Assembly (NCBI RefSeq): GCF_000516985.1
Contig: NW_006917097.1
Span: 558,001-622,000, forward strand
Source: Pestalotiopsis fici W106-1
Taxonomy: Eukaryota; Ascomycota; Sordariomycetes; Amphisphaeriales; Sporocadaceae
Direction of reading: 5' to 3'
Length of the DNA stretch: 64,000 nucleotides
The notes under the pieces are model-generated. The model had not been told where the DNA came from. It searched no databases and saw nothing but the letters and a program-made list of their open reading frames with translations. Both the position numbers and the translations under genes were made by a program. Each line of letters begins with the position of its first letter. Within the stretch, counting starts at the first letter, position 1. Of the stretch, positions 20,803 through 34,997 are shown piece after piece.

Positions 20803-23800
20803 TTATTGACCCTTGCGGGCCTTCTCTTGTTGTCGCGCTTCTCGTGCGGCACGAACAAGCGGAGACAAGGACGCGAGATCGACACATGTCTTCATGAATT
20901 CGTGCTATTGATGGTTAGTAGCTGGAGATATATGCACGCAACCCTGACCAAGCGTGCGAAAAGCCAATGGGGAAAGGAAACGAGGAAACTCACTCGAAGC
21001 AGGTCGTGGGCACTGGCTCTCTTCTCCGGATCCACCTTGAGAGCAAAGTAGAGAAAGTCCCTAAAGACCGGAGACAAATTCTGTTCATCCTTGATCTGAG
21101 GCGTACCGTTGGTAGCGATGAGCCACAGAGCACGGAGGGGTGACTCTGTCAGATATGGTGGCTCGCCCTCAATCATCTCGATTGCCATGATACCAAGAGA
21201 CCAGATATCAACTTTGCGACCGTATTCCTTTCGTGTGACAACTTCCGGGGCCATCCAGTAGGGTGTGCCGACCATGGTAGTACGCTTGTTATGCGACTCG
21301 TTAATCTGCGCACAGAATCCGAAATCGGCTGTGAAAGATTGTGAGCACGTATAGACAAGAAATCAAAGACAGACGACAACTTACTAAGCTTGATATTGCC
21401 ATCCAGCGAGAGCAGAATGTTATCAGACTTGATATCTCGGTGAATAACACCTTTCGAGTGCAAGTGCTGGAGTCCTTTCAGAGTTTCCCTACAGACCGAT
21501 GCTATCTGTCCTTCGGTCATGATGTTGAAAGTGACAACGTCTGTCAGACTGCCACCCTCCATGTACTCCATGATTACCCAAAGCTCACCGGTGCATAGGT
21601 AGCTGTCAATGAAGTTGACAATGTTGGGATGAACGCTGTCCTTCATAACCAGGATCTCATTGATGATGAGATCCTTCTTCGGCTGCTGCTCGAGGTTCAT
21701 CTGCTTGATAGCCACAAGTCGGTTGGATCCTCTTTCATGACCGGTGTAGACACCACCAGAAGCACCCTGTCCAATCTTGGTGAAGCCTCGATAGATCTCC
21801 TTCGGGTCGCCTTCAGAGCAGATACGTCGAAGTGCCGCAGTAACATCTATGGCATTGCTCTGGCGGGCGCGGTGGCGTGGTCGTGCTTGAGGACCGGGGC
21901 CTGCTTGAGGGGGCTGTCTTGGACCTGCACCATTAGCTTCGGGGGGTCTACCATATTGGTTCTGGGAAGACGGTGCCATTTGCTGGTTCGGTGGCTGCTT
22001 GTAGCTTGTCGACCGACTCAGTTGACCTTTCATGGCTGCTTGTGCCTGTGCCATTGCTTGTTGCTGTTGATGCTCCATCATCTGTTGTTGGTATGCCTGC
22101 TGGACCACGGGTGAAGGCTGGGTGCTGCTAGGTGTGTAGGGTGCGTTTCCGTTCACGCGTGAGTTCGATCTCGACCTCGACCGGTGCTCTTCGGGAAGCA
22201 TCGACACATTTTCCTTGGGCGGAACGTACGTGGTGGGTGGGAGGTCGTCACCACCTTGGGCCATACCAATCCCGGAGTCCTTGGCAGGATATGCAGATGG
22301 CGGTGGCGGCGCTGTCCTCGCGGGAAGATTTGTCGGGGGCCTCGGTGCCGGTCGGCTCGGTAACATGTTCACGTCCTTGATTGGCATCGAGCCGGGGCCT
22401 TTTCCAATGCCAGGGACCGGCGGGGCGGCGCGGGGGTTCTCGAAGGTGCCTTCATTATTCACTATTGGAAACCTGGGACTTGCTGGTGGACTGATCATAG
22501 GTGACATACCGGCATAGTTTGGAGCGTAGACGCCGGGCGACATTCCTCCTCCAGGGGTGCGCAGCTCTGGAGCTTTGGCATCATGAAACTTTTCAAATAC
22601 CTGATCTTCGTGTGGCTTCTCGGTGGTTTCTTTGTAGAAAGTCACAATATCCGCAATCATCTGGGGGTTCTCCCTTCGAGCATTTTCGGGAATGCCACTC
22701 TGCTCGATTAGTCGTTGCCATTCTTTTGGCAGGCCCTGCAAGTCATGTGAGTATGCAGCTTATACGAAAGTATCTGAATCATAACGTGTGCGCCACATGG
22801 GAGTAGTCCCGCGGAACGGGGGGTGGCGGGGGGTAATGTGGGGGATTGAATAGAACAAAATTCAAGTAACATGATGTCTTTGCTGGCGGTAATGGTTGAT
22901 GACAAAAAAAAGCATGCGCGAGACATGAAACAAGAACAACATACTGTGAACTGCCCAGTTGAGCTATCGTAACCAACATGCGTAACATGTACGGGGTTCT
23001 CTGGGGCAGATATGACGGGCTTCTTGGGTGACCCCACTAGGGTGCTCATTAAGCCTGAGAAACCTGACTTTTTCCTCAAGACACCGGGCGCCTTGGGCTC
23101 TTTTGTCTCATCCGAATATCTCTTGGGGCCGCCGGCCTGGCCCTGAGCAGCCTGCTGCGCCTTTTCAGCGAGCGACATGACGGCTGGTGATTCTGCAGAG
23201 ATGCTGGTAGAGCTGGTGGATTGGCTTATGACGGGACTGGTTTGGGCGTGCGCAAGCGGGGGAGGTGCCGGTCGGCGAGGAGAGAATTGATTCTGGTAAC
23301 CTTGCGACTTTGTAGCCTCGAGGTGGTTCAGAATCGAGGTGCCGTCAAAGGGTGCGCCGACCAGGTCATCGAATGTCTTGGAGTTTAGTGATCGATGTCG
23401 CTGATGCGGATCAGACAAACGGTGGTGGTCTCGCGTTTTGGCAACGCCCGTCGTACCACTATTGCTGCCGAGAGCGTAATTGCCAGTCGCAGCATAAACC
23501 TCGCCAGGACCGACGACGGGCGATGGTGGATAATTGTGCGATGCGGCCTGGTGGTTTGGTGAAAAGGTCGATGGCAGAAATTCGCCAGTCGCAAGGATGG
23601 GCGAGGGCTGATTGCTGCTGGTGGACTTGACAGTGGTAGGAAGGTGTCGGGGCGATGAGTGGTTTGACGCGCTGAGAGAATGAGTGGGCGTGGCCCTCTG
23701 TCGCTGCGACGGTGCGCTTGGTGCACGCCTCAGACTCGTGGAGCTCCGTTTGCTGTGCAGCGCGCTTCCATGGGCGTCAAAGCGGCCCTCTGCATTGACG

Positions 23801-23889
23801 TTGTAAGAATGAAGATTCACGGGAGGTTTTTTGGTAAGTTTGCGGCGATGTGAAGAGCCGTTGGAGTTGGATGCGTCCATAGTGAGCAT
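20803..23889 (-). CDS. STE20: Ste20-type p21-activated protein kinase (PAK)
   Basis: Four exons, 23889-22945, 22735-21385, 21328-20994 and 20904-20803, give 910 aa; ATG 23880 (MDASNSNG) is an alternative start. The CRIB/p21-binding domain ([16 protein letters not shown], then QFT joined to GLPKEW across a 209-nt intron) lies near residue 300 and binds GTP-loaded Cdc42/Rac. A Pro/Gln-rich linker follows ([15 protein letters not shown]), then the kinase domain: [33 protein letters not shown] (split by an intron) and [11 protein letters not shown] in the activation loop. It ends [16 protein letters not shown]. There is no PH domain, so it is the Ste20 rather than the Cla4 branch. Role by family: MAPK cascade activation and polarity. 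Confidence 0.95.
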
Positions 23890-26800
23890 AATGCTGGGAG
23901 GGAAGGCTCGAAAGTTAGAGGGTTTGGGCGTATGTAGGTAAGCTTTCCTAGCTGCTGCTGCTGCTCCTCGCTTCAGAGCTGCTGCTGCTCTGCCGCCGCA
24001 CGCCTGCTGCTAATGCTGCCTCTTGGCCCACATGCACTGCTAATCGAGCTTGAAAAACTGCAACCAGGACTGCAACTCGTTCAGAAATGTGCAGCCAGAT
24101 AGACTCTGAGCCATGGGTTGGGCTGACAGGAAATTGAGCACAAGAATGAAAAGCAACCAACCTGACAGCTTTCAGCGCCTCTGTTTCGGCGGATTTCCTT
24201 GGAAGAGGCTCGGGTGAATCCCCAAGAGGGGTATGATCGATATGAACTGACTGGGGTGTCTACCAGGGAAAGAAAAACCGGAATACTAGGAAATAACAGC
24301 AGCAGGCATTCGCTGGTTGTCTGCTGGGTCGGGCGCCTGGCCTCTGGGCAATTAGACGCGAAAAACAATTCCTCTTAACTGTCTCTCCTCTCTCTTTCTC
24401 TCGTTCTCGACCTTGCAAGATGGCGAGATGTTGCTTGAAGCGTGATATCAGATGTTGGGTCCGAATAATTTCATGTACAATGCTCGACTACCGGGGCCCT
24501 GGTACACATGTATATCCGAGTGGAATTGGTCAAAAATCTGTAGCGACTGGTTTGAGAATGGGTCCTCTTGGATGGTGCACACACAAAGATTGGCCTGCTT
24601 AGTGTGTGCAACAGCAGCGTATTGATACTAACGCAGCAGATGAGACGCCCCCCGTCACCGTTCTCCAAGATGCTGCGACGCTGCCGGTCTCTATTATCCT
24701 CCAGACGAGCTCTTGTCACACTCCTTAACACTGGTGGCCAAAATCCCCCTCAAGACGTACTTTCACGATCGACACGAGTACTCTTCAGGGACTCTTCCCT
24801 GACACGCCGGTGCCGTCTTTAGCGGGCGTGTCAGTCGCTTAAGACAACTAGTCGCAACGGCCGGTGCGGGTGATTAGCGGCGAGTATAAAGATTGCAGAG
24901 GACTTTCTACAGCTTCAAGACTTCCTAGTCCCAGGCTGATGTACTGCTATCTTGGCTGTGGCGGCTACTACTGCTTCGTCCTCTACGGAGCGAGCGATTG
25001 CCGATGGGCAAGGGCAGGCGACAGTGCTCAGTCTAGTACCCCGGAACGTGGGTAGATAGAAATTGGCGATGGTTAAGATATTTCAAATACGAATCACTAC
25101 GTAAGAGGAGGGAAACAGTCCAGATTGTTATATCTGAGAGCCTCATGTACATTAATAAGGCAACTATGCTCTCGCAGCACGGACCTGAACCCTCGAGCAA
25201 ACAAAACGTGATGATTTCTGATACGTATATCTACTGTGTATGGTTGTTATGCACAGGTCGCTTTGCGATGACGTCCTTATCGGCGCCATTCGAGCTCCAG
25301 CATTGGACTTCTCTTCGTGGGTGCGTATATCTTGACATTACCTTAGTCCCTCCTAGGCTAAGGTGGTGGGGAATGCTCAGGCGCTTGTTGGGAACTGTTC
25401 ATAGCCTGTTTCGCCAAATTGCTCCAGTTCGAAACCAAGCAACCAGGTGGCTAATGTAGGTAGGTATGCGAAGTATGGTACTGTGTAGATAGCACCCTTC
25501 GAGACACGGACTTGAAGGCGTCCGACTAACTTTCAAGGGGGCAGGGTCATCCATAGAAACATATATTGTGCTGACTAGTAATGCTGCCACTGCTGCCACA
25601 TCTACGTCTATCACCATCACAAGGAGGAAAAGAAAAAGCAACGTCGATGCGCATTGGGCCGCCCAAAGCTCAAGGATGAACGACGGCCTGACGGTCTAGC
25701 CCGGCATCGAGAGGCGGAAAAACTCCTATGTTGTTGTCCCTTCAAAACTGTGGCATGATTTTTTTTTCGTTTTCGTTGAATCCCAGGGCACGCATGAAAT
25801 CACAACCGAATCCATCGAATCTGATGGGTCTGAAGATCAACGGGTCGTCAACATCTCCCGATCGATCGCTCAATGTTGTATTGTCGTAAACACGGGCTTC
25901 TTGAGCAGCTCCCAAGATGACAACATGGTACGACACATGGAAGACTGCAAAATATGGGCCATACATCAGTCAATGCTTAGGTAGGTAGTTATCCAACCGC
26001 TTGTCACGGTCTCACCTCTGCCCAATCTTGTAAACACGAACGAAACCTTGCCCTAGAGACGCTGTAGTAAGCGGCACTTGTTAGAGTTCTAGTCGACTCA
26101 TGTAGGTGCGCGGTAGTAAAGACCCTGAATAAACATTGAAATGATTGCAATTAACACTTTGCCCCTGGCTGTCTGTTTACTTGTTATTTCAGGGTCCTTG
26201 CACGATCTCGTGTCCCCACACATCTCTCCACCATGGCTGTTCCTGTTGCACACATACCGCCTCTGTTCCGAACGACTGAATGGGGACCTGGTTGCGGGTG
26301 CTCCTTTTTTATTCCCTTCACGAGTGACATGATACGAAAATTTGTGGATATGCTAGCATTTTCATCTCACCGCGGCTTCAAAGGGACAAGCAGATTTTTA
26401 TATCAGTCGAGCGCTTTCGAAGTCTTCACTTTGCTTTCATCAATTCATGTCGACGATAAACTTGTGATGCAGGAACGATAAGGCAGTCCTAGTACATACT
26501 CTGCATGAACCCAGCGCAGCACACCCGATGCCCCCACTATCGTCGGTTCGTTCCATCCGCTGAGAAGTACTCAAAGAAACCGCCTGAAATCCCGGCAGGC
26601 GATCAAGCAAACACCATGCGATATCACGAATTCTCTCAACGCCATGCAGATGTCAGCGCAAGCCATGCATATCATCGTATTTGAAACATTGTAGTAATGC
26701 TTGCAGTCAGGATGGGTTTGTTGGTCTTGATTGAGCATGTGCAATGGGAATGGCAGTTTCAGCAACTTGCATAGCAGAAGCGCGTTAGCTACTACTACTG

Positions 26801-28675
26801 CCTTATCGTGCATGCCTAACCTACTAACCTACTACACCATGTACTCCGGCGTGAGAAGCCCTAGGACTGGATACCACTCTCATCGCCCACTTTGGGGTAG
26901 ATCTTCTTGGGACTGTCAAGTCTGGACTCTTGAGTTTTCAATACGCAAGTTAATAAGAAGTCCGGGGGCGGTATCGTACCTCGGTAGGTAACGGAATAGT
27001 GTAGCTCTGTAAAAGAGGTGTGGAGATACACATACATAGTTTCATAGCCATTCTGATAGTGAAGAGGGCAAAGGTTTTGCAGAAGCAGCTTTGGCAAGTG
27101 TTGGACGAGTCCACCGAGCTTGCTTTGCAGACGGTCCCGGGGGATATCGAATTCACCAAGGTTGATATTGTAGATTGAGCTACTGTTATGGGACTGGTCA
27201 TGATCTAAGGCTCAGAAAGAATACTCCATGTACTTGCAAGCAGCAGGTAATACTTGAACGGCTACCCTCGGGAATGCTGAAGCCATGTCATCTCCAGTAT
27301 GAGAATGCAATTGCATTTGATGGTCGGATCATTGGAAAATCGCATCGCATGGGGAAGCAAGCACTTTCTTTTTGATATTTAGAGGCTTGTGCTAAATATG
27401 ACTGGCTACATGCTACAAGTGGAATGAAAGCCATGGACGGACCAGACCAGATTTACCTATTGGTCCGACCGACTAAGGCAAATTTACCTAGCGAGGCTGC
27501 GGCTCTGGGGTCAGAAGCACCGAGTGGGTTCTAGAACATACGGCCGCCAGGACATTTACGGCGAAGCGGCGGACGGAACCCTGACTCCATCATGTCAATT
27601 GTTGAATGCAATGATTTTCCTAAAGAAAAAAAAAAACGTTTTGGGGGAAGGCAAAGCTAAAAGGGTGGGAAAATGCTTGGGCCACACATGACGGACAGCC
27701 GGGGAACAAACCCAGAAAGCTCCCGATTTTAAGCTCATTCACACATTGGTACATTTCTCCAACACGTAGGCAGCAAGACAGAGATCAGTTGGCGTCGACG
27801 TGGCAGCGCTCCAGGTATGGGCGTAAAACTTACCTTTATCCGCAGTGACTCGTTGTGACAATCACCGAATCACGAGGAAATGAGAAGTCACAAGAGAAGT
27901 CCGTGATTGTTCCATTCTATTGCTTTCCATATAGCTATTTACTACATTGACGTATCAATCAACAGGATGTGCCTGTACTTAACCTACGTAGCTCTAGCCT
28001 CGATTGTCTATCGGTTATAAGTGCACTAACCCCACCTTCACCACGTCTGAATTATTATATTCAGCTGTGTTCACAGTGATATTTCCGGCCTCGACCGGCC
28101 CCTTTCTTTCGTCTTTGAGCATTTGCGTCTCGAAATCGAGGGTATTGGCCATTTCCTGATCTGCGCAACCTCGAGGCTATCGCAAGGTTGCCGGCATAAT
28201 TCACTGGTAAGTCGCATCCATTTACTATCATCGATGCAGGCAGGCGATCTCGGGGGCCAGCTTTGACACATCCGGACACCATGGCGCAATGATTCCACTG
28301 TCTGCTGCAATCAGGGTCCCAATTGATCTGCATCCGACGACTGTGGTCACGAGAGGGAAGAATAAGAGAATAGCCTTTTAGGATTTTCCCAATTGCTTGT
28401 CATTGATTTTATTGGAAGGGACTGCTCAACGATCCCACTTGCTCTTTTGCCTTTGGATTCGTCGCCGTTCCAATTGGCCGGCCCCCCCAAAGCCCCAGCT
28501 CCGCCAGTTGGTTCCGTTCTGACAGCTTCCCTACACAGGTCTCAACCTTACTTTACATTACCTTCTTTCCGACCTCACCTCCATCATCGACCTCGCCCCT
28601 ATCCGCCTCCCCTTCTTCGACCTTTCTCGGTCATTCTTCTCTGTATATCCTCTTACGGTATTCACTCCTGGTATA
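23890..28675. other. 4.8 kb gene-poor region
   Basis: Contains the kinase promoter on the left, including a CTG/CAG-type triplet-rich patch (about 23950-24020), and the KH-protein promoter on the right with a pyrimidine-rich leader (28540-28660). Between them I find only short overlapping frames without family motifs or plausible splicing. Short TAGGTAGGTA-type motifs occur near 25457 and 25980. No tRNA-like B box with a matching fold was convincing. Non-coding RNA cannot be ruled out. Confidence 0.5.
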
Positions 28676-31600
28676 ATGGCTACCATCTCTGAAAGCACCT
28701 CGGCCGCCGAGCGTCTGATGCAGCAGCATGCGGAAAACCACCATGTCACTGTTGAAGATGCCCCCGATGAAGACCTGCCTTCTCGTCCCGCCGCTCCCTC
28801 GACCAGCCTCGACGACTTCCCTGCCCTCGGTGCCGGCCCCAACGGTAGCAAGGGCAAGAGCAAGGAGCCCGCTGGTCCCGCCATCTGGATGGCCAAGCTG
28901 AACACTGGCGCCAACACTCCCAATGGCACTTCTCGAGCTTCGACCCCCGCCTCCAACACCGGCGTTGCTACTCCTCCCCCTGTGGCCGGCCCCAACACCA
29001 TGAGTCTGCCTGGCCGCCACAGCGAGGTCATCGTTCTCGATCCCCAGTACATTCTCCCCCGTAACCAACTCAAGCGACCTATCCCCGATCTCGTCAAGGA
29101 CATCAACCGCAAGTCCCGTGCCAACCTGAACATCTCGTACCAAGGTAGCCGTTTGAGAGTCGAGGCCACTGGTCCTCAAGACCATGCCCAACAGGCCATT
29201 CGTGAACTAGTCAACCAGATTGGTACCAAGCAGACCGTCAGGGTGCCCATTCCTCGTTCGGCCCGAGCACACCTCATTGGCAAGGGTGGTGCCACAATCA
29301 AGGCTATCCAGGAGAAGTCGGGTGCCAGGGTCCAACTCCCCAAGACCGATGAGGCTCACGGAGCTGAAGATGAGGATGAAGATGCCATCGTTGAAGTTAT
29401 CGTCGAGGGCAACACTGTATCTGCTGCCGTGGCTCGCGACGCTATTAAGAAGATCGCCGGAGACCACTCTGCCAGCCTGACCTCGAAGCTCAAGAGCATC
29501 CCTGCCGAAATCTACCCCTTTATTGCTGGTCCCAACAACAGCCGCCTCGGCGATCTGGAGAAGGAGCATGGTGCACAAATCCGCATTCCTCCTCACCAGC
29601 CTTGGGCTCACCCTGTTCCCAAGTCCCAAAACGGCGAGCGCTTGTGGTTTGCTCCTCCTCGTGAGGAGAACTTTATTCAACTTGCTGGTGAGCGGCCCAG
29701 TGTTACCGCGGCCCGAGCTGCAATCGAGCGTCATGCTCAAGAGCTTCAAAACCAGCTGGTTATCAACCAGGAGCAGATTCCTTTCAGCAGACACCAGTTT
29801 ATTATCGGTGACAATGGTGTCCCAGCCGAGGATTTCTTTGCTGAGACAAACTGTGTCATTATCCTTCCCAGTGATCCCAGCCAAGACACGGTGACTATCA
29901 TTGGCACAGAAGAAGACGTAGCTCGTGGTGTCGACAAGGCTCAAGAGCTTTCCATGTTTTTGAACCAGACATCCATTGATGTGTCAAGATCACACAAGCA
30001 TGCCAGTGGTGGTGCGCCTTCGTACACAAGGGATGTTGCGCGATATCTCAGACAGAGAAAGGAGATTGAGCGCCTCGAGAAGCTCCACCAAGTCCACATC
30101 AGCACACCCATCTCAGAGGGTCTAGGCCTCCCGTGGGATCTCTTCGGTCGTGATGGCAAGAACATTCTCAAGGCTCAAAAGGAGGTCAACTCCATCGTGG
30201 GCGGACATCCCCCTTCGCGATTTGCCACTGTTCCAGTTGACCCATTCTTCCACGCATACTTGAAGAGCGATATCAAGCCTCAGGTCCAGAACGACTATGG
30301 CGTGCATGTCGTCGTCCCTGAGCCCGCTGATGCTCAGCTTCCCGTGTTGCTGGTATTCGAAGGCGACAGTGGTTCCGAGGCATCCTACCAAATTCCCCAG
30401 GCTGCTCCCAACGCTGAGCAGCTCCGCGCATTCCAACAGGGCCTCGAGGATGCACGCAAGCATATTCTTGAACTTCTTGGAAAGCAAGAAGACATCAAGG
30501 TCGAGACACTCGAAGTCCCCATCAAGTTTCACGAGAAACTAAGAAAGTTCATCAAGAGAGAACAAGACGCCACAACGCGCAAGGCTGGCGAGATCCCGGT
30601 TCGGGTCAGCGTCAAGGGCACCACCATTACCATGCGCGGAACAGCTTCTGCTGTGAACTCTCTTGCCACCAAGTCTCGTGAATTCGTCGAGCAAGAGAAG
30701 GAGGACGAGAAAGAGCGTGGCTTCATTCTGAAGTTTGACTTCCCCCAGAAGTTCGCCAACCATCTGATTGGAAAGAGCGGAAGCCACATCAACGAGTTGC
30801 GCGAGAAGTTTGATGTTGATATTCAGGTGCAGAACGGAGAGGTTGAGCTCAAGGGTCCTAAGGCCAAGGCTGAGAGAGCCAAAGCCCACATCACAGCGCT
30901 TTCCAAGACCTGGGCTGATGAGACGACACACACCTTGAAGATCGAGCCAAAGTACCACCGCGAGCTTATCGGATCTGGTGGCAGTCAAATTAACCGCCTG
31001 CAAGACAGATACAAGGTGCACATCAACTTCCCGCGTACCGCTCGCGCCGGCAAGGACGATGAAGCCGCTACCGACGCTGCTAGCGATGCGGGCAAGCCGA
31101 AGCGTCAACAAGGAGCTGATGAGGTCGTCATCAGAGGACCCAAGAAGGGAGCTGACGAGGCTCGTGATGAGATCTTCTCGTTGTACTCCTACCTGAAGGA
31201 TAATTCTCACATTGCTACTCTTACCGTTCAGCAAAAACAGCTTCCTTCTCTGATCGGCGCACAGGGCTCAGCTATGGATGAGCTGCGACAGCAGACTGGT
31301 GCAAAGATTGACGTCCCGAATGAGCGCAATGAATCTCCGGATGCTCTGGTTGAGATTCAGATCAAGGGAACAAAATCTCAGGTAGCTGAGGCAAAGAAAC
31401 TCATTGAGGAGAAGAAGGCCGTTTTCGAAGACACCGTGACAAAATCAGTCGAGGTCGACAAGAAATGGCACAAGATCTTGATCGGACCTGGTGGTAAGTT
31501 CTTAATCTCTGGCCGAAAAAGTATAGAGCATTGTCGCTGATAAACTATTTAGGCTCTACTCTTCGGGACATTATCACAAAGGCTGGAGGACCTGACGACC

Positions 31601-32520
31601 GACGCCTCCAAAACAGATACATTCAATTCCCCAAGCAGGATGCTGACGGAAATGCTATCAAGGTCGAGGGTCGCAAGGATGTTGTTGACAAGATCATTGC
31701 CTCCATTGAGAGCATGGTGTCCGAGCGCGCCAGCCAGGTCAGTGAGACAGTTGAGGTGCCAATTGAGAAGCATCGATCTCTTATCGGCCGTGGCGGTGAC
31801 GCAAAGCGCAAGCTGGAGTCCGAGTTCTCTGTTTCGATCGATATTCCGCGCCAAGGCTCCGGCCAAACAGGCGTGAAAATCACTGGTAAGCCCGATGCTG
31901 TAGCAAAGGCGAAGGAGCACATTCAGTCTTCGTTCAAGGAGGAGCCAAGTGAGACTGTGCAAGTACCGCGCAAGTACCACAACGCCATTTCAAACAATGG
32001 CCAATTCTTCCGCCGACTTCGCAATGACTTCAAGGTGACCGTAGACCACGCTGGTCAACAACCTCCTGCCAAGTCCAAGTCTGGCTCCGCTCGTAATACT
32101 GCAGCCACCCCCCTTATCACTGACGACCCGGAGGAGGTTGCCGATGCCCACTCCTGGAACTTGGTTGACAACAACGCTTCTTCCGAGGAGGGAGAGATCC
32201 CGTGGGTCCTGAAGGGCGCTGCCGAGAATGTAGAGCGCGCCAAGGAGGCCATCAACAAGGCTCTCGAGCAAGCTAAGAAGCCCAGCACTACAGGCTACCT
32301 TATCCTGGCCGATCCTTCAACCTACCGATATGTCATCGGGCAGGGTGGCTCAAAGGTCAATGCCATTCGCAAGCAGAGCGGCTGCCAGATCCAAGTTCCC
32401 AAGGATCAGGCGTCTGATGAAGCGATTGAAATCACCGGCACCAAGGAAGGCTGTGAAAAGGCGAAGGATCTCATTCTGGAGGCAGTCCGGGAAGGCGTTG
32501 CATCGCGTAACCGAGACTAG
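28676..32520 (+). CDS. SCP160: multi-KH-domain RNA-binding protein, vigilin/Scp160 family
   Basis: Two exons, 28676-31493 and 31553-32520 (59-nt intron, GTAAGT...TTTAG, inside a GxxG loop), give 1261 aa. Tandem KH domains fill residues from about 110 to the end. Well-formed GxxG loops are LIGKGG (near 200), LIGKSG (695), LIGSGG (764), LIGAQG (859), LIGPGG (935), LIGRGG (1015) and VIGQGG (1199). Several intervening repeats are degenerate (LFGRDG, IIGDNG, ISNNGQ), as usual in this family. The N-terminus is low-complexity (Pro/Ala/Thr) with a DDFPALG motif. Family role: binds ribosomes and mRNA at the endoplasmic reticulum and affects translation and ploidy. A housekeeping gene. Confidence 0.95.
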
Positions 32521-34997
32521 GAGTCGTGGACACACGATGATCTATACTCAGGTCGTAAACAAATCAGCTCTTGGGCGGAGGAGGTGGATTCATGTTAAAC
32601 AATGAGGTCGATGACTGAACGTGTAATTATGGTTGTTCGTTTCAGAAAAAACAAAAAAGGTATCTGCGGAAAAGCTCTAAAGTTGGGGGCAACCATCGAT
32701 CAAAGTGGCGTATAGCAAATGATTAGATTGAAAAAAAAATAATTTACATGGTATGATTGGAGCCTAGGAAACAAAAGCACCGGGATTGGTTTGGAGTATG
32801 TATGCGCTCAGCGCATGGACGTGAATTGCATCGTCTGTATGGGTCGCTGTATTCCCTCGAGAGCGTTGCGCAGAGTACCGAGGCCTTCAAGTTGTGGCGA
32901 CATCAGACTCAATTTGCAACAAATTGAAGCATCTCAGACAATATACGTCACCAATTCATTCGAAAACAATAGACAAGTGCTTACATCGGATCGGAACTAC
33001 ACATCCATGGTCCAAAAACAAATACTATCCTTGCTTTGTTCAGAATAGTAATATCTCGTCGTTTCCTTTTGATCTGCCCCAGACGTTCTTTTGATGCCAT
33101 GTAATCAGAAGGAATGGCTTAACAGCTTCTTCAATAAATTTGTACAGAAATATTCCATCCGACGCCCCGTTGGACTCTTCTACAGAACCATGTGACGTCG
33201 AATAGATTAAATCAAAGTACATTTACAAGAAGTAGTATGTTTGAGAGCCATTGCTATTTCCTTGTGATTCTTGCATATACATACTACGTACTTAAGTAGT
33301 TATATTCTATCTAAAGTGTATTTTCCATTAAAGCTAGCATGAGAGGAGGTCAAATAAGATGTGAATACCTTGAGTAAGGCCATAGATTGAGTGCTTTAGG
33401 AGGTATTGCATCGTGTTCCAGAATTTAAACTCATTTGTTGCCCAGGGCTGTGGAAAAATCCAAATGCAAGGGAAATCTTTTTTGGACAGCTTATTTCTTG
33501 TCACGCTCAACGTCTTTTGTACAATTGCACAATAATAACTGAATCGGCCATGAGGACAAAAAGAGAGTAAGAAGACGGTAAAGATTAGCCATAGACATCG
33601 GATTATAATCTTTTTCTTTTTCTTTTTCTTGGCAAGACTATTCCTTAAATTAGAGCGGGAGGAAGCGCATCCGTAGCTTTCGGGGGTGGTCTTGAAATGC
33701 GGCCTTGTTCTCACACGTAGACATGAAATGAAGAGCAATCTTCCTCAGCAGGCGCGCTCTCAAAAACAATCATTGGAAAATAATGATTGATGTTGAGGCA
33801 AAACATGATGTGTATCTGAGGCAACGACCTGTTTTTATTTTTATTTTTCAATGCGTGCAATTTTTTCTTCTTCTGGGACGTTTCAGGGCGCGGCTGCTGA
33901 AGCTTTATTTTATTTTTGTTGTCGTGGTAGCATAAATAGAGTTTTCTTCGTTTTGTCCACGATTTCAGGCCGTAACAGGAAAAGGTAACCCCCCGTTGAG
34001 GCTACAGATAAGGTTGAGAGTCCTGGATACGCGTGGCTTGGCATGTGCTCCGCTAACGAAGAATACATTCATTACCTACCTACTTTTTGTACGCAGTGCG
34101 GTCCTGACATTAGCGAGTGGATTGATGGGGCAGACTTCTCTTTAACTCCAGTGCTGCAGACCGACGCCCCATATCTTTTTTACCTTTGGCCTCCTCATGT
34201 CGTCCTGCAATGAAGAGGTCGGTAAGAAGCAAGTGGTATGATTTTTTTTCTTCTCTCTCTCTGAATTCCCCAATAGCCCCCCGATAGCATGTCCAGCTTT
34301 ATCCAATTGCCGTGGCCCGGCGCGAGATGTGACTGACGCTTCACAGGGGTCTCAAAGCACATGTGCCGATCCCGGTTGTGTGCAATGCTATTGGTCCGTC
34401 CTGTGTTCTCTGTGCAATTGCCAGCGCTAGCCTCACCAATCATGAGCAGGCGCCAGTCTTGGACATCTAAAAAGGACGTCTTAAGTCAGGCCTGATATAT
34501 GGTATGGGCCAATGGAGGCACGGCCAAGCATTTCTTCAAGGCACATTTTTGGCATCGCAAAGAACATGTCGACTGGGTTGAAGATTGTAACCGTGGGGTG
34601 ATGGAGAAGGGGTTTTCTTCCCTTAGCTATGCATACGTGATCTGTTGCAGGATGAATAAGCTATCCATGTTGACGGATAGGGTCCATGGCTCGCTGTCTG
34701 TACCCCATCACGGCGGCTGTAGGAGCCATTTGGTTGGCGTGTGGTCTATTCATGCTATGCAGTCAATCATAAAGTCTCACGACTGCCCCCAACTTGGGCA
34801 CTGTCACACCCTGCTTGGATTTGTTCTCGAATTCTCCCAATTTCATTTAATCATCTTTCTACCTTTCGATATCCAACCTTGACTTAACACAATCGACTAG
34901 TCATCTCCCACCGAATTGCTCAATCGTACCATTCATATTACTGGGCTCATCATCTGAAGATCATCAGCTGCTCAAGAGCCACCCATTCCTGGTGATA
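32521..34997. other. 2.5 kb intergenic region
   Basis: AT-leaning, with several homopolymer-rich stretches: TTTTTC repeats (about 33610-33630), TTTTTA repeats (33833-33850) and a CT tract (34240-34262). No coding sequence recognised on either strand. It contains the KH-protein 3' UTR and the promoter of the small membrane protein gene. Confidence 0.5.

Noticed and set aside
25420..25450. GTTCGAAACC resembling a tRNA B box
   Set aside because: No matching A box or acceptor and anticodon stems could be fitted around it on either strand.
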